Made by a program: the position numbers and the translations under genes | From: an uncultured Planctomycetota bacterium | GTDB taxonomy: Bacteria > Planctomycetota > Planctomycetia > Pirellulales > Thermoguttaceae | DNA: 37,532 nucleotides | NCBI GenBank assembly: GCA_900317365.1 | Contig: ONGM01000131.1 | Coordinates: forward strand, 1-37,532 | Reading direction: 5' to 3' | Notes under the pieces: model-generated | Databases searched by the model: none | Told to the model about the DNA's origin: nothing | Seen by the model: the letters and a program-made list of their open reading frames with translations, nothing else | Shown: positions 1-8,600 of the stretch, piece after piece | Layout of the letters: each line of letters opens with the position of its first letter | Position numbering within the stretch: the first letter of the stretch is position 1

Positions 1-96
1 AAACGCCTTAAAGTACGTGGGGAGCCAGTCGCTTACCAGCGTTCTACGGGTTCGTCAAGTCATGTTTATCGGCACGAGATAGCGCACGCGTTTTAA
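1..96 (+). CDS. C-terminal end of an unrecognised protein (partial)
   Basis: The first reading frame is open from the window edge to a TAA at 94-96 and gives 31 residues ending in R-H-E-I-A-H-A-F. I do not recognise the family and assign no function. The main support for a real gene is position: the next ORF starts 10 bases after this stop and overlaps the third, so the three look like the tail of one transcription unit. It could equally be a chance open frame, since only 31 codons are visible. Confidence 0.35.
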   Translation, partial: KRLKVRGEPVAYQRSTGSSSHVYRHEIAHAF

Positions 97-105
97 CACT
101 TCGTT

Positions 106-348
106 GTGCAAAGATTTAATTCTGACGCCGCCGCAAGAGCGAAGGATTTATACGAGCTGCTTTTTAAAAAGCACAACGGGCGATTGCCCAAAGGAGCCTT
201 TTTATTATCGAATTACGCCACAAAAACTGAAAAGGAAATGTTTGCGGAAGCGATCGCGCAAATAATGGACAAAGGAGCGCGATCACCCTTTGCTTGTGCT
301 GTTGTGAAGTATGTAATATTTGGAGGAGATATAAATGATTTCAAATAG
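106..348 (+). CDS. hypothetical protein, 80 aa
   Basis: An 80-residue ORF starting at GTG 106, the first start after an in-frame TAA at 94-96. No clear ribosome binding site precedes it, so it may depend on translational coupling to the gene before it. The protein is helical in character and rich in Ala, Lys and Phe, with no signal peptide, membrane segment or metal motif. Its last 14 bases overlap the next ORF, a typical coupled arrangement. AT-rich codons such as AAA, TTT and TTA are commoner than in the neighbouring housekeeping genes, which hints at transferred DNA. The family is not recognised. Confidence 0.5.
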   Translation: MQRFNSDAAARAKDLYELLFKKHNGRLPKGAFLLSNYATKTEKEMFAEAIAQIMDKGARSPFACAVVKYVIFGGDINDFK

Positions 349-559
349 CAAAGCCGTTAATAAGCTACTTGCCATTCGCCATGAGTCTGTAAAAGTCAAA
401 GGAAGATGGTACCATATTATTCCTGAAGAGAAGTTTACTGCGGAAGAAATCGAAGAACTGCGACAAGACGACGCCGCCGAGGTTCGCTTCTACGGCGATC
501 ACGTCTACGCGAATTTCCTCCCTGACGACGTTCGTCCGGCGAACGTGAAGAAGCTCTAG
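335..559 (+). CDS. hypothetical small acidic protein, 74 aa
   Basis: The ATG at 335 is preceded by a strong Shine-Dalgarno sequence (GGAGGAG at good spacing), making this the best supported of the three small 5' ORFs. The 74-residue product has a basic N-terminal third, then a glutamate-rich stretch (residues about 31-50), and ends in K-K-L. There is no signal peptide, no transmembrane segment and no recognisable domain. It overlaps the preceding ORF by 14 bases, so the two are probably co-translated. Small overlapping ORFs of this kind are common in phage-derived or accessory regions. No function is proposed. Confidence 0.6.
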   Translation: MISNSKAVNKLLAIRHESVKVKGRWYHIIPEEKFTAEEIEELRQDDAAEVRFYGDHVYANFLPDDVRPANVKKL

Positions 560-753
560 GAAGATTCCTCGCTTGTGAAGCGCGCCCTCATTCCCCTGTT
601 TTTAAAAATGCAACCACTCTTGCAACCACGCGTGTGTTGACTCGTAAAAACACGGGGATAACGATTACTAAGGATCATTTCCGGCGGCGCTCGCTTTTTT
701 GCATTTTTCGCCCGACGATTGACAACGCGTTCTAACCGATAATATTAAAGGAT
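560..753. other. intergenic region between convergent genes
   Basis: No gene is seen in these 194 bases, which separate the plus-strand small ORFs from the end of the minus-strand helicase gene. The octamer TGCAACCA occurs twice, at 609-616 and 621-628, separated by CTCT. No hairpin followed by a T tract was found for either flanking gene. The rest is unremarkable AT-rich sequence. Confidence 0.5.
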
Positions 754-3432
754 TTATTTCTGAATCGGCCGAAACGATATGAGTTCCAAATCGGGGTCGA
801 AAATTGAAAGTTCCATTTTTCCGACTCCTGAAAGGAACTTAATTGTCAAAATGCGGTCTATTTTGGGTCCGTTGACTTTCTGAACGACTCCAACGCCGAA
901 ATTTTTGTGCTTTACGAAGGAACCCGGCGTAACGTCGGCGTTGAGCGATCTGTGCGGCTTCGAATCGTCGCCGTTGAGGCTTGCCGCCGTCGTGATCGCC
1001 GTCGGGTCAATCTTCCTCGGGGGTTTGCGAGACGCCTTCGCGCGACTTGTGAACGGCGCCTTGAACTCGTCATATGAGTCGCCCGCGTCGTCCTGAAGAT
1101 TGCGATTAGCGTTCGTGCGCACGTACCCGTCGTCGTCGACGTATGAGTCGTCGTCTTGACCGATTTGCGAATAGTCGTCGTCCGGTTCAGGGTCGACGTA
1201 TTCGATGTCGGGCTGGAAAACGTTTTGTTTTCGGCTGACCGGAACGGAGGAATCCCAGTTCGCGTCGCTTTGCTCTTTTTGTGTCTCGCGTTCCCACAGC
1301 TCTTGACGTTGCGAGACTCCTTCTTTGCGTTCCAATAAGGTTGGGACGACGACGGAGCTGTCGCGCTCGGCCTCTTTTTGGCGTTCGCGAATCCATTCTT
1401 CCACAGAGTCGAAGCGATCGATTTCATTTTGTGGAATCTCAAATAGAAATCGACTTGTGATCGCCGGGTACGAAGCGCCGCGAAAGAGTCGGAATCGAGT
1501 TCTCGAGACGCGTAGCTCCTCCTTGGCTCTGGTTATGCCGACGAAGAATAGTCGACGTTCTTCCTCGAGCTTGATTCGATCGCGAACGGAGCGCTCATGC
1601 GGCAACGTTCCGTCTTCTAACGCAATAATGTAAACGACGGGAAATTCGAGTCCTTTCGCAGCGTGTAGACTCATAAGCGAGACGCGGTCGTCTTGTGAGT
1701 TCCATGAATCGACGTCGTTTACGAGCGCCAACTGCTCAAGGAAACATCCGAGTCGGTCGCGTTTAAATTCGAAACCGTCGCTATTGGCGGAAGGAGCCGT
1801 TTCGCGTTCCATTTGTTCAAAGTCGGCGTCGAATTCGCGCGCTTCGGAGAGAAATTCCTGAACGTTCGCCCTTCGCTGTTCGTCTTCTTCGCTATTTGAC
1901 GCGCTAAGATAGTCGTAGTACTTGATCTCGTTGACCAGGTAACTTAAAACGACTTCTAGATCGACGTCGGACGACAGCTGATCGCGGAGATTGTCGATGA
2001 GAGCGACGAAATTTGCGAGCGATTTGACGGCCTTCTTAGTAAGCCCTTGGACGTTCTTAGCGTCGCGCGCGGCGTCAAAGAGGGAGATAGCGCGTTGTTT
2101 CGCGAACTCTTCGAGTCGATCGACGGTCGTTTTTCCAATTCCGCGCGGCGGAAGATTGACGATCCGCTTAAACGCAACGACGTTGTTTGTGTTGTACGCG
2201 ACTTGAAGGTAGGAGCAGAGATCTTTGATTTCTTTTCGCGCGAAGAATTCGAGTCCTCGAACAAGCTGAAACGGGACTCCGTGTAGTCGGAGCGCGTATT
2301 CAAGGTTTCGCGAGAGCGCGTTCATACGATAAAAAATCGCGTAGTCTTTCGGAGATCTTTTTCCAGCGGCGATTTCAGCGGCGATTTCAGCGGCGATTTG
2401 TTCCGCTTCTTCCGTTTGATCAAGCGCGACGATGATTCGCGGCGCTAAGCCTTCCTGATTTTCCGTAAATAATTTTTTCTCTTTGCGGATTTTGTTGTGC
2501 TTGATAACGGCGTCGGCGACTCGGAGAACGCTTTTAGCGCTTCGATAGTTTTGTTCAAGACGAACGACCTTTACGTTGTCGAAATCCTTTTCGAAATTGA
2601 GGATGTTTTGGATATTGGCGCCGCGCCAGCCGTAGATCGATTGATCGGGGTCGCCTGTTACCGCAAGGTTGGGGTAGTCGATCGAGAGCGCGCGCGCAAT
2701 GACATATTGCGCAAGGTTGGTGTCCTGGTATTCGTCAATTAAGATATACCGGAATCTTGAATCGAGCTGGCTTCTGATTTCAGGCTGTTCTTTGAGCAGA
2801 GTCGCCACATGGAATAAGAGGTCGTCAAAGTCGACGGCGTTTGCGCGCCGCAACGCGGATTGATACGCCGGATACACGTCTTCGACAATTCTTCCGACCT
2901 GATTGTGAGGTTGTCCGAGATATTCGTCGGCGGAAATGAGTTTATTTTTTGCCGCGCTAATAGCGGACGCGATTTTTGGAACGTCGACCCCTTGCGGCAA
3001 GATTTTTTTCGGCGCGATTTCTTCAAGTAGTTTCTTACTTTCGTCGGCGTCGTAGATGGTGTAGTTTTCGCTCAGACCGACGTACGACGCGTAGAATCTC
3101 AAGAGATACGCGCAGAAACGGTGAAAAGTACCGATCCAAACGCGTTGTCCGGGCGCGAGGACCTCGACGCGTTTTTTCATTTCGTCCGCCGCTTTGTTTG
3201 TGAAAGTTAACGCGGCGATTTCCGACGCGCGAACGCCGTTTCTTAAGAGCCATGCGATTCGATGCGTAACGACGCGCGTTTTTCCGCTTCCCGGACCGGC
3301 GAGAACGAGCATTGGTCCGTCTTTGTGCGTAACGGCTTCGCATTGCGCTTCGTTGAGTCCTTGAAGTAAAGTCGCGCCGTCGTCGAAGTCAAATGGGTCG
3401 TTGAAATCGTACGGTTCGTTTTCAAACGTCAT
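754..3432 (-). CDS. uvrD: UvrD/PcrA-type 3'-5' DNA helicase
   Basis: This superfamily 1A ATP-dependent helicase is expected to unwind DNA in nucleotide excision repair and at stalled forks. With the ATG at 3432 it has 892 residues. Visible motifs are the Q-motif region (LNEAQCEAV), Walker A AGPGSGKT at 45-52, Walker B/motif II DEYQDT at 233-238, motif III GDPDQSIYGWRG, motif IV QNYRS, motif V LMSLHAAKGLEF and motif VI VGITRAKEEL. The C-terminus has the PcrA-type Tudor-like end (VKHKNFGVGVV). The frame extends upstream to a TTG at 3498, but that lies inside a terminator hairpin, so ATG 3432 is preferred. An acidic, low-complexity linker of roughly 130 residues before the last domain makes it longer than the usual 720-750. 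uvrD and pcrA cannot be separated from sequence alone. Confidence 0.93.
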   Translation of the reverse strand: MTFENEPYDFNDPFDFDDGATLLQGLNEAQCEAVTHKDGPMLVLAGPGSGKTRVVTHRIAWLLRNGVRASEIAALTFTNKAADEMKKRVEVLAPGQRVWIGTFHRFCAYLLRFYASYVGLSENYTIYDADESKKLLEEIAPKKILPQGVDVPKIASAISAAKNKLISADEYLGQPHNQVGRIVEDVYPAYQSALRRANAVDFDDLLFHVATLLKEQPEIRSQLDSRFRYILIDEYQDTNLAQYVIARALSIDYPNLAVTGDPDQSIYGWRGANIQNILNFEKDFDNVKVVRLEQNYRSAKSVLRVADAVIKHNKIRKEKKLFTENQEGLAPRIIVALDQTEEAEQIAAEIAAEIAAGKRSPKDYAIFYRMNALSRNLEYALRLHGVPFQLVRGLEFFARKEIKDLCSYLQVAYNTNNVVAFKRIVNLPPRGIGKTTVDRLEEFAKQRAISLFDAARDAKNVQGLTKKAVKSLANFVALIDNLRDQLSSDVDLEVVLSYLVNEIKYYDYLSASNSEEDEQRRANVQEFLSEAREFDADFEQMERETAPSANSDGFEFKRDRLGCFLEQLALVNDVDSWNSQDDRVSLMSLHAAKGLEFPVVYIIALEDGTLPHERSVRDRIKLEEERRLFFVGITRAKEELRVSRTRFRLFRGASYPAITSRFLFEIPQNEIDRFDSVEEWIRERQKEAERDSSVVVPTLLERKEGVSQRQELWERETQKEQSDANWDSSVPVSRKQNVFQPDIEYVDPEPDDDYSQIGQDDDSYVDDDGYVRTNANRNLQDDAGDSYDEFKAPFTSRAKASRKPPRKIDPTAITTAASLNGDDSKPHRSLNADVTPGSFVKHKNFGVGVVQKVNGPKIDRILTIKFLSGVGKMELSIFDPDLELISFRPIQK

Positions 3433-3466
3433 AGTAGGCGAAATGAATCCTTTTGAATAATGAAAC

Positions 3467-3496
3467 GCGTCGGAAGAGAGCGTTCTCTTCCGACGC
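3467..3496 (-). terminator. hairpin terminator after the DUF1573 gene
   Basis: A perfect 13-bp inverted repeat (GCGTCGGAAGAGA with its complement) surrounds a GCGT loop. It lies about 30 bases past the stop of the minus-strand DUF1573 gene and just before the helicase start at 3432. The following T-rich stretch on the minus strand is short, so termination may be incomplete. Confidence 0.7.
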
Positions 3497-3527
3497 AAAT
3501 GGAACGCAAACGTTAGATTCGATCAAG

Positions 3528-4898
3528 TTAACGTCTGAACGCGGGGCGCGACGGTCGACTCGTAGAGAAGGTCAACGGCGTAATGTCGCGTCGTCTGGAA
3601 TTTACGCGCGAGGCAGGTTTCGTATTTGCCGAGACACGATTGGAATCGGCGGACTCTTTTGATTCTTCCTTTGCGTTCGGCGAAGCGTTTTCCTGGGCGG
3701 AGTTCTTCTTGCCGGAGACGCTGATTTTGGCGTCGGAGAAGTCGTCGGTCTCGTCGTCCGTCTTTGCGTTTGTCGGATTTTCTTGCGCTTCGTTTTGTGT
3801 TAATTTCGTTTCGACGTCTTCGGCGTTTTCTTTCGACCGGTCTTTGCGCGCCGATTCAAAGTTTCCGGAGGAGATTTGCGTTTCAAGTTTCAGTTCGCGA
3901 CCGTCTGTCGTCTGGATTAGAATATGCGCTTTCTCAGAGTCGCCTTGCAATTTTGACGCGTCAAACGTAACGGGCACGACGCACACGGTCGTCGGTCTCG
4001 ACGCGCGCGAGGTAAAGTTGCAAGACACCGCGCGATTATCCGATTCGATCTTTTTCAAGGTGAATTCGCTAGACGCGGTTACGACGATATTTTTCGTAAT
4101 CTTTTCTCCATTTGCCGGAGTAAAGAAGGTTAGGGTCGACGGGGAAACGTTGAGCGGAGCGCGGACGACGCCGGAGACGTTCAGAGCGAGAGGCGTTCCG
4201 CCGTTTGCGCCGTTTGACCACAATTGCACGACCGCGTTGACGTATCCGGTCGGCGCGTCGTCCTTGATGGAGACGGTTAACGAGGTTTGTGTTCCGTTCG
4301 CGACTCTGACCGGTTTTCCAACTTTGACGGTAACGTACGGATTCGACGAAGCAACGCGCGCGATCGTCTCATTGTATCCCGGATAGACCACCGTTGCGGT
4401 TTGTTCGACCGGTTTTTTCGGGGTTTTATCGTCGGCGTTCTTATGTTCAATTTGGAAATTGAGGGATTGCGGCGTCAAACTCACGTTCTCAAGAATAACG
4501 CCGGTAACTTGGAGCGGAACCTCGAAAACGTACGAGCCTCGTTGGAACGTTACCGTTACGGTTACGTGTCGCGGACCGGTGAAGCGCACGGCGTCGATTT
4601 GAGCGACGACTTCTCCCTTTTCTCCGGGTTTATAAAGGCGCTTTTCGGGGATAAAAACCTTGGTGCATTGGCAACTCACACGCGCGGCGACAAGTCTTAA
4701 CTCGTCTTGACCCGTATTCGTGAAGATGAAGGAATGCTTCGGCATTGTATAGCGCGGAATACCCTTGAAATCGTAGCCGCTTTCTTGGAACAGATTCTGA
4801 CTTCCCGACTGGTAACGCTGGGCAAAGAGCGCGTTACCGCACGTAATGAACAAGGAGCATACGAGCGCAAACGACGCGACTAATGATGAGCGACCCAT
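3528..4898 (-). CDS. exported DUF1573 protein with ASH-like domains
   Basis: A 456-residue exported protein with the start placed at ATG 4898. The frame is open upstream to 5138, but the signal peptide begins at 4898: basic M-G-R-S-S, then a hydrophobic core ending A-L-F-A-Q. The first mature domain (about residues 45-160) has the DUF1573 signature SCQCT, with cysteines at 76 and 78. Two further immunoglobulin-like sandwiches of the ASH/MSP type follow to about residue 375. The last 80 residues are charged, low complexity and probably disordered, ending in a basic R-R tail. DUF1573 proteins are abundant in Planctomycetes and Bacteroidetes, and their biochemical role is not settled. It has its own promoter-like sequence and a downstream hairpin, so it is probably monocistronic. 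Confidence 0.8.
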   Translation of the reverse strand: MGRSSLVASFALVCSLFITCGNALFAQRYQSGSQNLFQESGYDFKGIPRYTMPKHSFIFTNTGQDELRLVAARVSCQCTKVFIPEKRLYKPGEKGEVVAQIDAVRFTGPRHVTVTVTFQRGSYVFEVPLQVTGVILENVSLTPQSLNFQIEHKNADDKTPKKPVEQTATVVYPGYNETIARVASSNPYVTVKVGKPVRVANGTQTSLTVSIKDDAPTGYVNAVVQLWSNGANGGTPLALNVSGVVRAPLNVSPSTLTFFTPANGEKITKNIVVTASSEFTLKKIESDNRAVSCNFTSRASRPTTVCVVPVTFDASKLQGDSEKAHILIQTTDGRELKLETQISSGNFESARKDRSKENAEDVETKLTQNEAQENPTNAKTDDETDDFSDAKISVSGKKNSAQENASPNAKEESKESADSNRVSANTKPASRVNSRRRDITPLTFSTSRPSRPAFRR

Positions 4899-4998
4899 GC
4901 TTTTCTCACAATATCTCAAGTAATTCCGCTTTAAACGCAACACATTCGGCGCGAGTCGCGCCCCGAACTTTGCGAAGACGAGGCTGTGTCGCGCCCAA

Positions 4999-5026
4999 AT
5001 TCTAACAAACGGATTGATCGTAACAA
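4999..5026 (-). promoter_or_regulatory. candidate sigma70 promoter for the DUF1573 gene
   Basis: On the minus strand TTGTTA (5026-5021) and TAGAAT (5004-4999) are separated by 16 bases, placing transcription start near 4992 and giving a leader of about 95 bases. The match is by eye to the sigma70 consensus. Confidence 0.45.
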
Positions 5027-5144
5027 AGTTTTTTTCTGGTGTAAAGCGCAAAATTGATAAGATGCGTAGAAGCTGATAAAATTGTGCAAAAAGTTTCTTC
5101 TTAGAAGAAGAGTCGCGCAGAAGCGCATTTGATCGCAATTTTAC

Positions 5145-5173
5145 TTGACGTGAGTGAAAGTTTTTTATAAAAT
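5145..5173 (+). promoter_or_regulatory. candidate sigma70 promoter for the fibronectin-repeat surface protein
   Basis: TTGACG (5145-5150), a 17-base spacer and TAAAAT (5168-5173) make a near-consensus sigma70 promoter on the plus strand. The next plus-strand gene starts at 5672, so the leader would be about 490 bases. Confidence 0.55.
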
Positions 5174-5671
5174 GACGTTAGTGTGGGTTGTTCCGTTTAC
5201 AACTGACGCTTTAAAAGTCTCGAGTGAATTGAACCTCGCTTCGTCGGAATTAAAAGTTCGATTGAGCGTCTAATATCGCGGCGTTTTATACACGCGTCGG
5301 CGCGTTGCCGTCGATCGGCGCGCGGCGTCTCGGATGAAGCTTGTTTTGCGAGTAATCCGAACGATCCGCGCTTTTTGAAGAACCTGCTTATTACGTTCGA
5401 CTGGAATTCAAATTGCGCATTTGACGTTGCGTTTTGGCTTTTGTTTGCGGATTCGTTCGATTGAGCGCCGAAATTATAGCGGCGTGTTGTCGCTTATACG
5501 ACTCGTCGCGCGCAAATCCTTGACTCGAGATTCCTCACGTTTTTGAGAATGAGTTTGCGCGAATAATCGACGTTTTGCGCAAGCGCGGCGTTTGTGCGCA
5601 TCGCGACCGTGAACAACGTTTACCTGGCGCGCGACAAGGTTGCAGTCGCAGGTCAAAAGAAGGAGAACAGA
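5174..5671 (+). other. long leader or intergenic region before the giant surface protein
   Basis: About 500 bases contain no supported gene. A GTG-started extension of the downstream frame (from 5594) lacks a ribosome binding site and would put a hydrophilic stretch ahead of the conserved N-terminus, so it was not used. Short GC-rich inverted repeats occur (for example GCCG-N5-CGGC near 5310), but I recognise no known riboswitch. A clear ribosome binding site (GAAGGAG) sits just before ATG 5672. Confidence 0.4.
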
Positions 5672-8600
5672 ATGACGTCTGGTTTTTTTAAGTTCTTTAC
5701 AAGTAAAGCCCAACGAACTCAAGATCGTGCGCCAAACGCAAAGACGTTGCGCCGAGGCTCGTTGACGCCGCGCCGTCTGTTGACGGAAGCGCTCGAAGAA
5801 CGCCAACTTCTCGCAGTCGACGCTTTTGCGTTTAGCGCCGCAGTTGACGCCGATTCGGCAAACGTTGTTGAAATTGCGCCCGCCGACCTCTCAATCGATT
5901 CCATTAAGCAGGCGATTCTCGAAGCGGCGGCGACTCCTGAAGACGACGTGATCGTTCTTCCCGCCGGTAAGTTGACCTTCGCCGACGCTTCCGACGAAAT
6001 CGTCGTCGATATTGATTCCGATTCTTACGGCGCGCTTGTCATTACCGCCGACTCCGATTCCCAAGTCGAATTTGACGCCGCAGGATTGGCGCGCGTTTTC
6101 TCGATTAAGAGCGGACAAGTTTACTTGCAAGGTCTGACGCTTACGAACGGCGCGGCGGATTACGGCGGCGCGATCGCCAACGGCGGCGAGCTCGGACTCG
6201 ACGGCGTTAAAATTTCCGGTTCGACCGCAACGACCGCCGGCGGCGCGATCGCCAATAAGGGCGTTTTGCTCGTTCAAGACTGCTTGATTTCCGGAAACGA
6301 AACGACTGGAAACGGCGCCGCGATTTACGAAGGCGACTTCGATTGGCCAACCCCTTCCGGCGAAGGTCCCGAGTGGACGACGATCGAAGATCAAGTCGGC
6401 GCCAAGGGAACGACGGTCACCGTCGATCTTTCCAAGTATATCAACGAGGGCGACTGGACGTATTCTTTTGACGTCGCCGATTCGACCAGTTCGATTTTGG
6501 CGGAAGCTCCGACGCTTAACGACGGAGTTCTCTCCTTTACGTTCATCGGCGACGAAGATTACTTTGCCGAAGACGATTATTCCGCGCTTTCCGTTACCGT
6601 AACCGCCGCATCGGGAGACGCGTCGGCGTCAACAACTTTTAGCGTTAGTCTTAAAGAACAAACGAGCGCCACACTCGCCGCCGTCCTTTCGAATATGACC
6701 TATGACGACGTCGACCGGGAATATTACGTTTTCGAACGCCGCATCCGCGAAGGTTTGGCAAGTTTGGACGGCGTCCCTGCGCCGACCGTTGTCGACGTTT
6801 CTAACAACGTTTCTCTGCAAGTTTGGGTTCAGGACTTTGCAAGCTCTCGATCCGGTTCCGACGCGGCGTGGAATTCAGGCGATTATTACATTTTTGCCGC
6901 GACTTATCGACTCCATCTCGAGAACGCCACGATCTCTGCCTTTACGGAGAAAGACGATTGCTACAGGGACGTTTACGTCCATACCAATTTGGACGACGGC
7001 GATTATCAGTTCATGGTCGGATACTACGGCGACATGAAATTCGGTTACGCCGACGCCATGATGCTCGACTTCCTTGAACTCCAGGTAATCGATCCTTCTT
7101 TACCGGTTAGCGCCACGATCTATCAGGACAGCACGGACTGGACTAGCCCGACGCTCCAGCGTATGTACTCGGAACCTTTTGCCGACCTCGGACGTAGTCA
7201 CCTGAACGTCGATCCGTCGCAAACCCTGTTCGTCAGTACGATTTCGAATTCCGCCGAGCCGTTGAGTTCGATCCCGGGCTCCGCGTTCGACACGAATATT
7301 TCCCGCGCTTCGCTCGACTCCAATGCGGTTGAGATTTCCAATGCGACGACCGGCGAGATTTCCACGACAATTTCCAATTCGTTGATTTACGGCAACACCG
7401 CCGGCGGCAACGGGGTCGTTTACGCTTCCGAAGACGCTACGCTCTATATTTATAACGCGACGATTGCCGACAACGTGGCGACAGGCGCGGCGGTATACAA
7501 CGCCGGGACTCTGACGTCGACCGTCGCCGTTGCGAATACGATCGTCGTCAACGCTAACCTTGCTCCGGCGACTGAGTCTATCACCGCCGTTGGAAACCTC
7601 TTCAACGCTTCCGGCTGGACCGGAGCCGTCGAATACAAGAACGGCGCGCTCTTTACTGATTCGGCGAACGGCGATTATTCGTTGGCGGCGGGATCCGAAG
7701 CGATCAATATTGGCGACGACGCTTACGCGCTCAACGTCGAAGGCGACTTGCTGTCCGAAGATTTCGCGGGCAACCCGCGTTTCTGCGCGGCTGTCGACGC
7801 CGGGGCTTACGAATACGCCGGCGTCGCTCCGGTTGCGCCGAGCCGCATCGTGATCGCCGATTACGAGACTTCCGATAAGAATCCGCGAATTTCGTGGAGC
7901 GCTTCGGAAGGAGCCGACGGATACTATCTGTACGTCATTAACGACGGCGCCGAAACGTTGCTGACGTCGACCACGACCAGACGCTACGTCTCGAATCTCT
8001 CGACGTTAATGACGCTAGAAGACAATGCGACGTATACGTTTGGCGTAGCGGCGTACAATGCGTTCGGCGTCTCCGCTATGACGACGGGCGTTCTCGACAC
8101 GGCGGTTCTTCCGTCCGGCGATCTCACGCTTACCGCCGGCGCGTACGACGTTTCAAACCATTCTGTTGAATTGACTTGGAACGCGATTGACAATGCGACC
8201 GGATATCGCGTGGAACAACAAACCGGCGAAGATTCGTGGACGGTTGTCGCGACCGTTGCGGAGACTTCGTACGTTGCGACGTCGCTCGAAGACAACGCGG
8301 AATACGTCTATCGCGTCGTGTCCTTCAACGCGAAGGGCGACGGTCCTTCCGCCTCGACGAGCTTTACGACCGACGCCGCTCCTGCGGCTCCGACGAACGT
8401 GGCTTTCGGCGCGTACGACTCTGAAAATAAGACGGCGACTCTTTCGTGGACCGCCGTTGAAGGCGCCTCCGGTTATAGCGTTCAACAATACGACGCTGTT
8501 ACGACCGCCTGGGTCGACGTTACTCGCGACGACGCAACGGCTACGGAGTATGTCTTGACCGATATGGTCGACTTCTCGACGTACGTTTTCCGCGTCGCCG

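Noticed and set aside
3583..4386. Plus-strand ORF of 267 codons opposite the DUF1573 gene
   Set aside because: The minus-strand frame has a signal peptide, the CQC motif and a terminator; the plus frame is Ser/Phe-rich with no recognisable domain.
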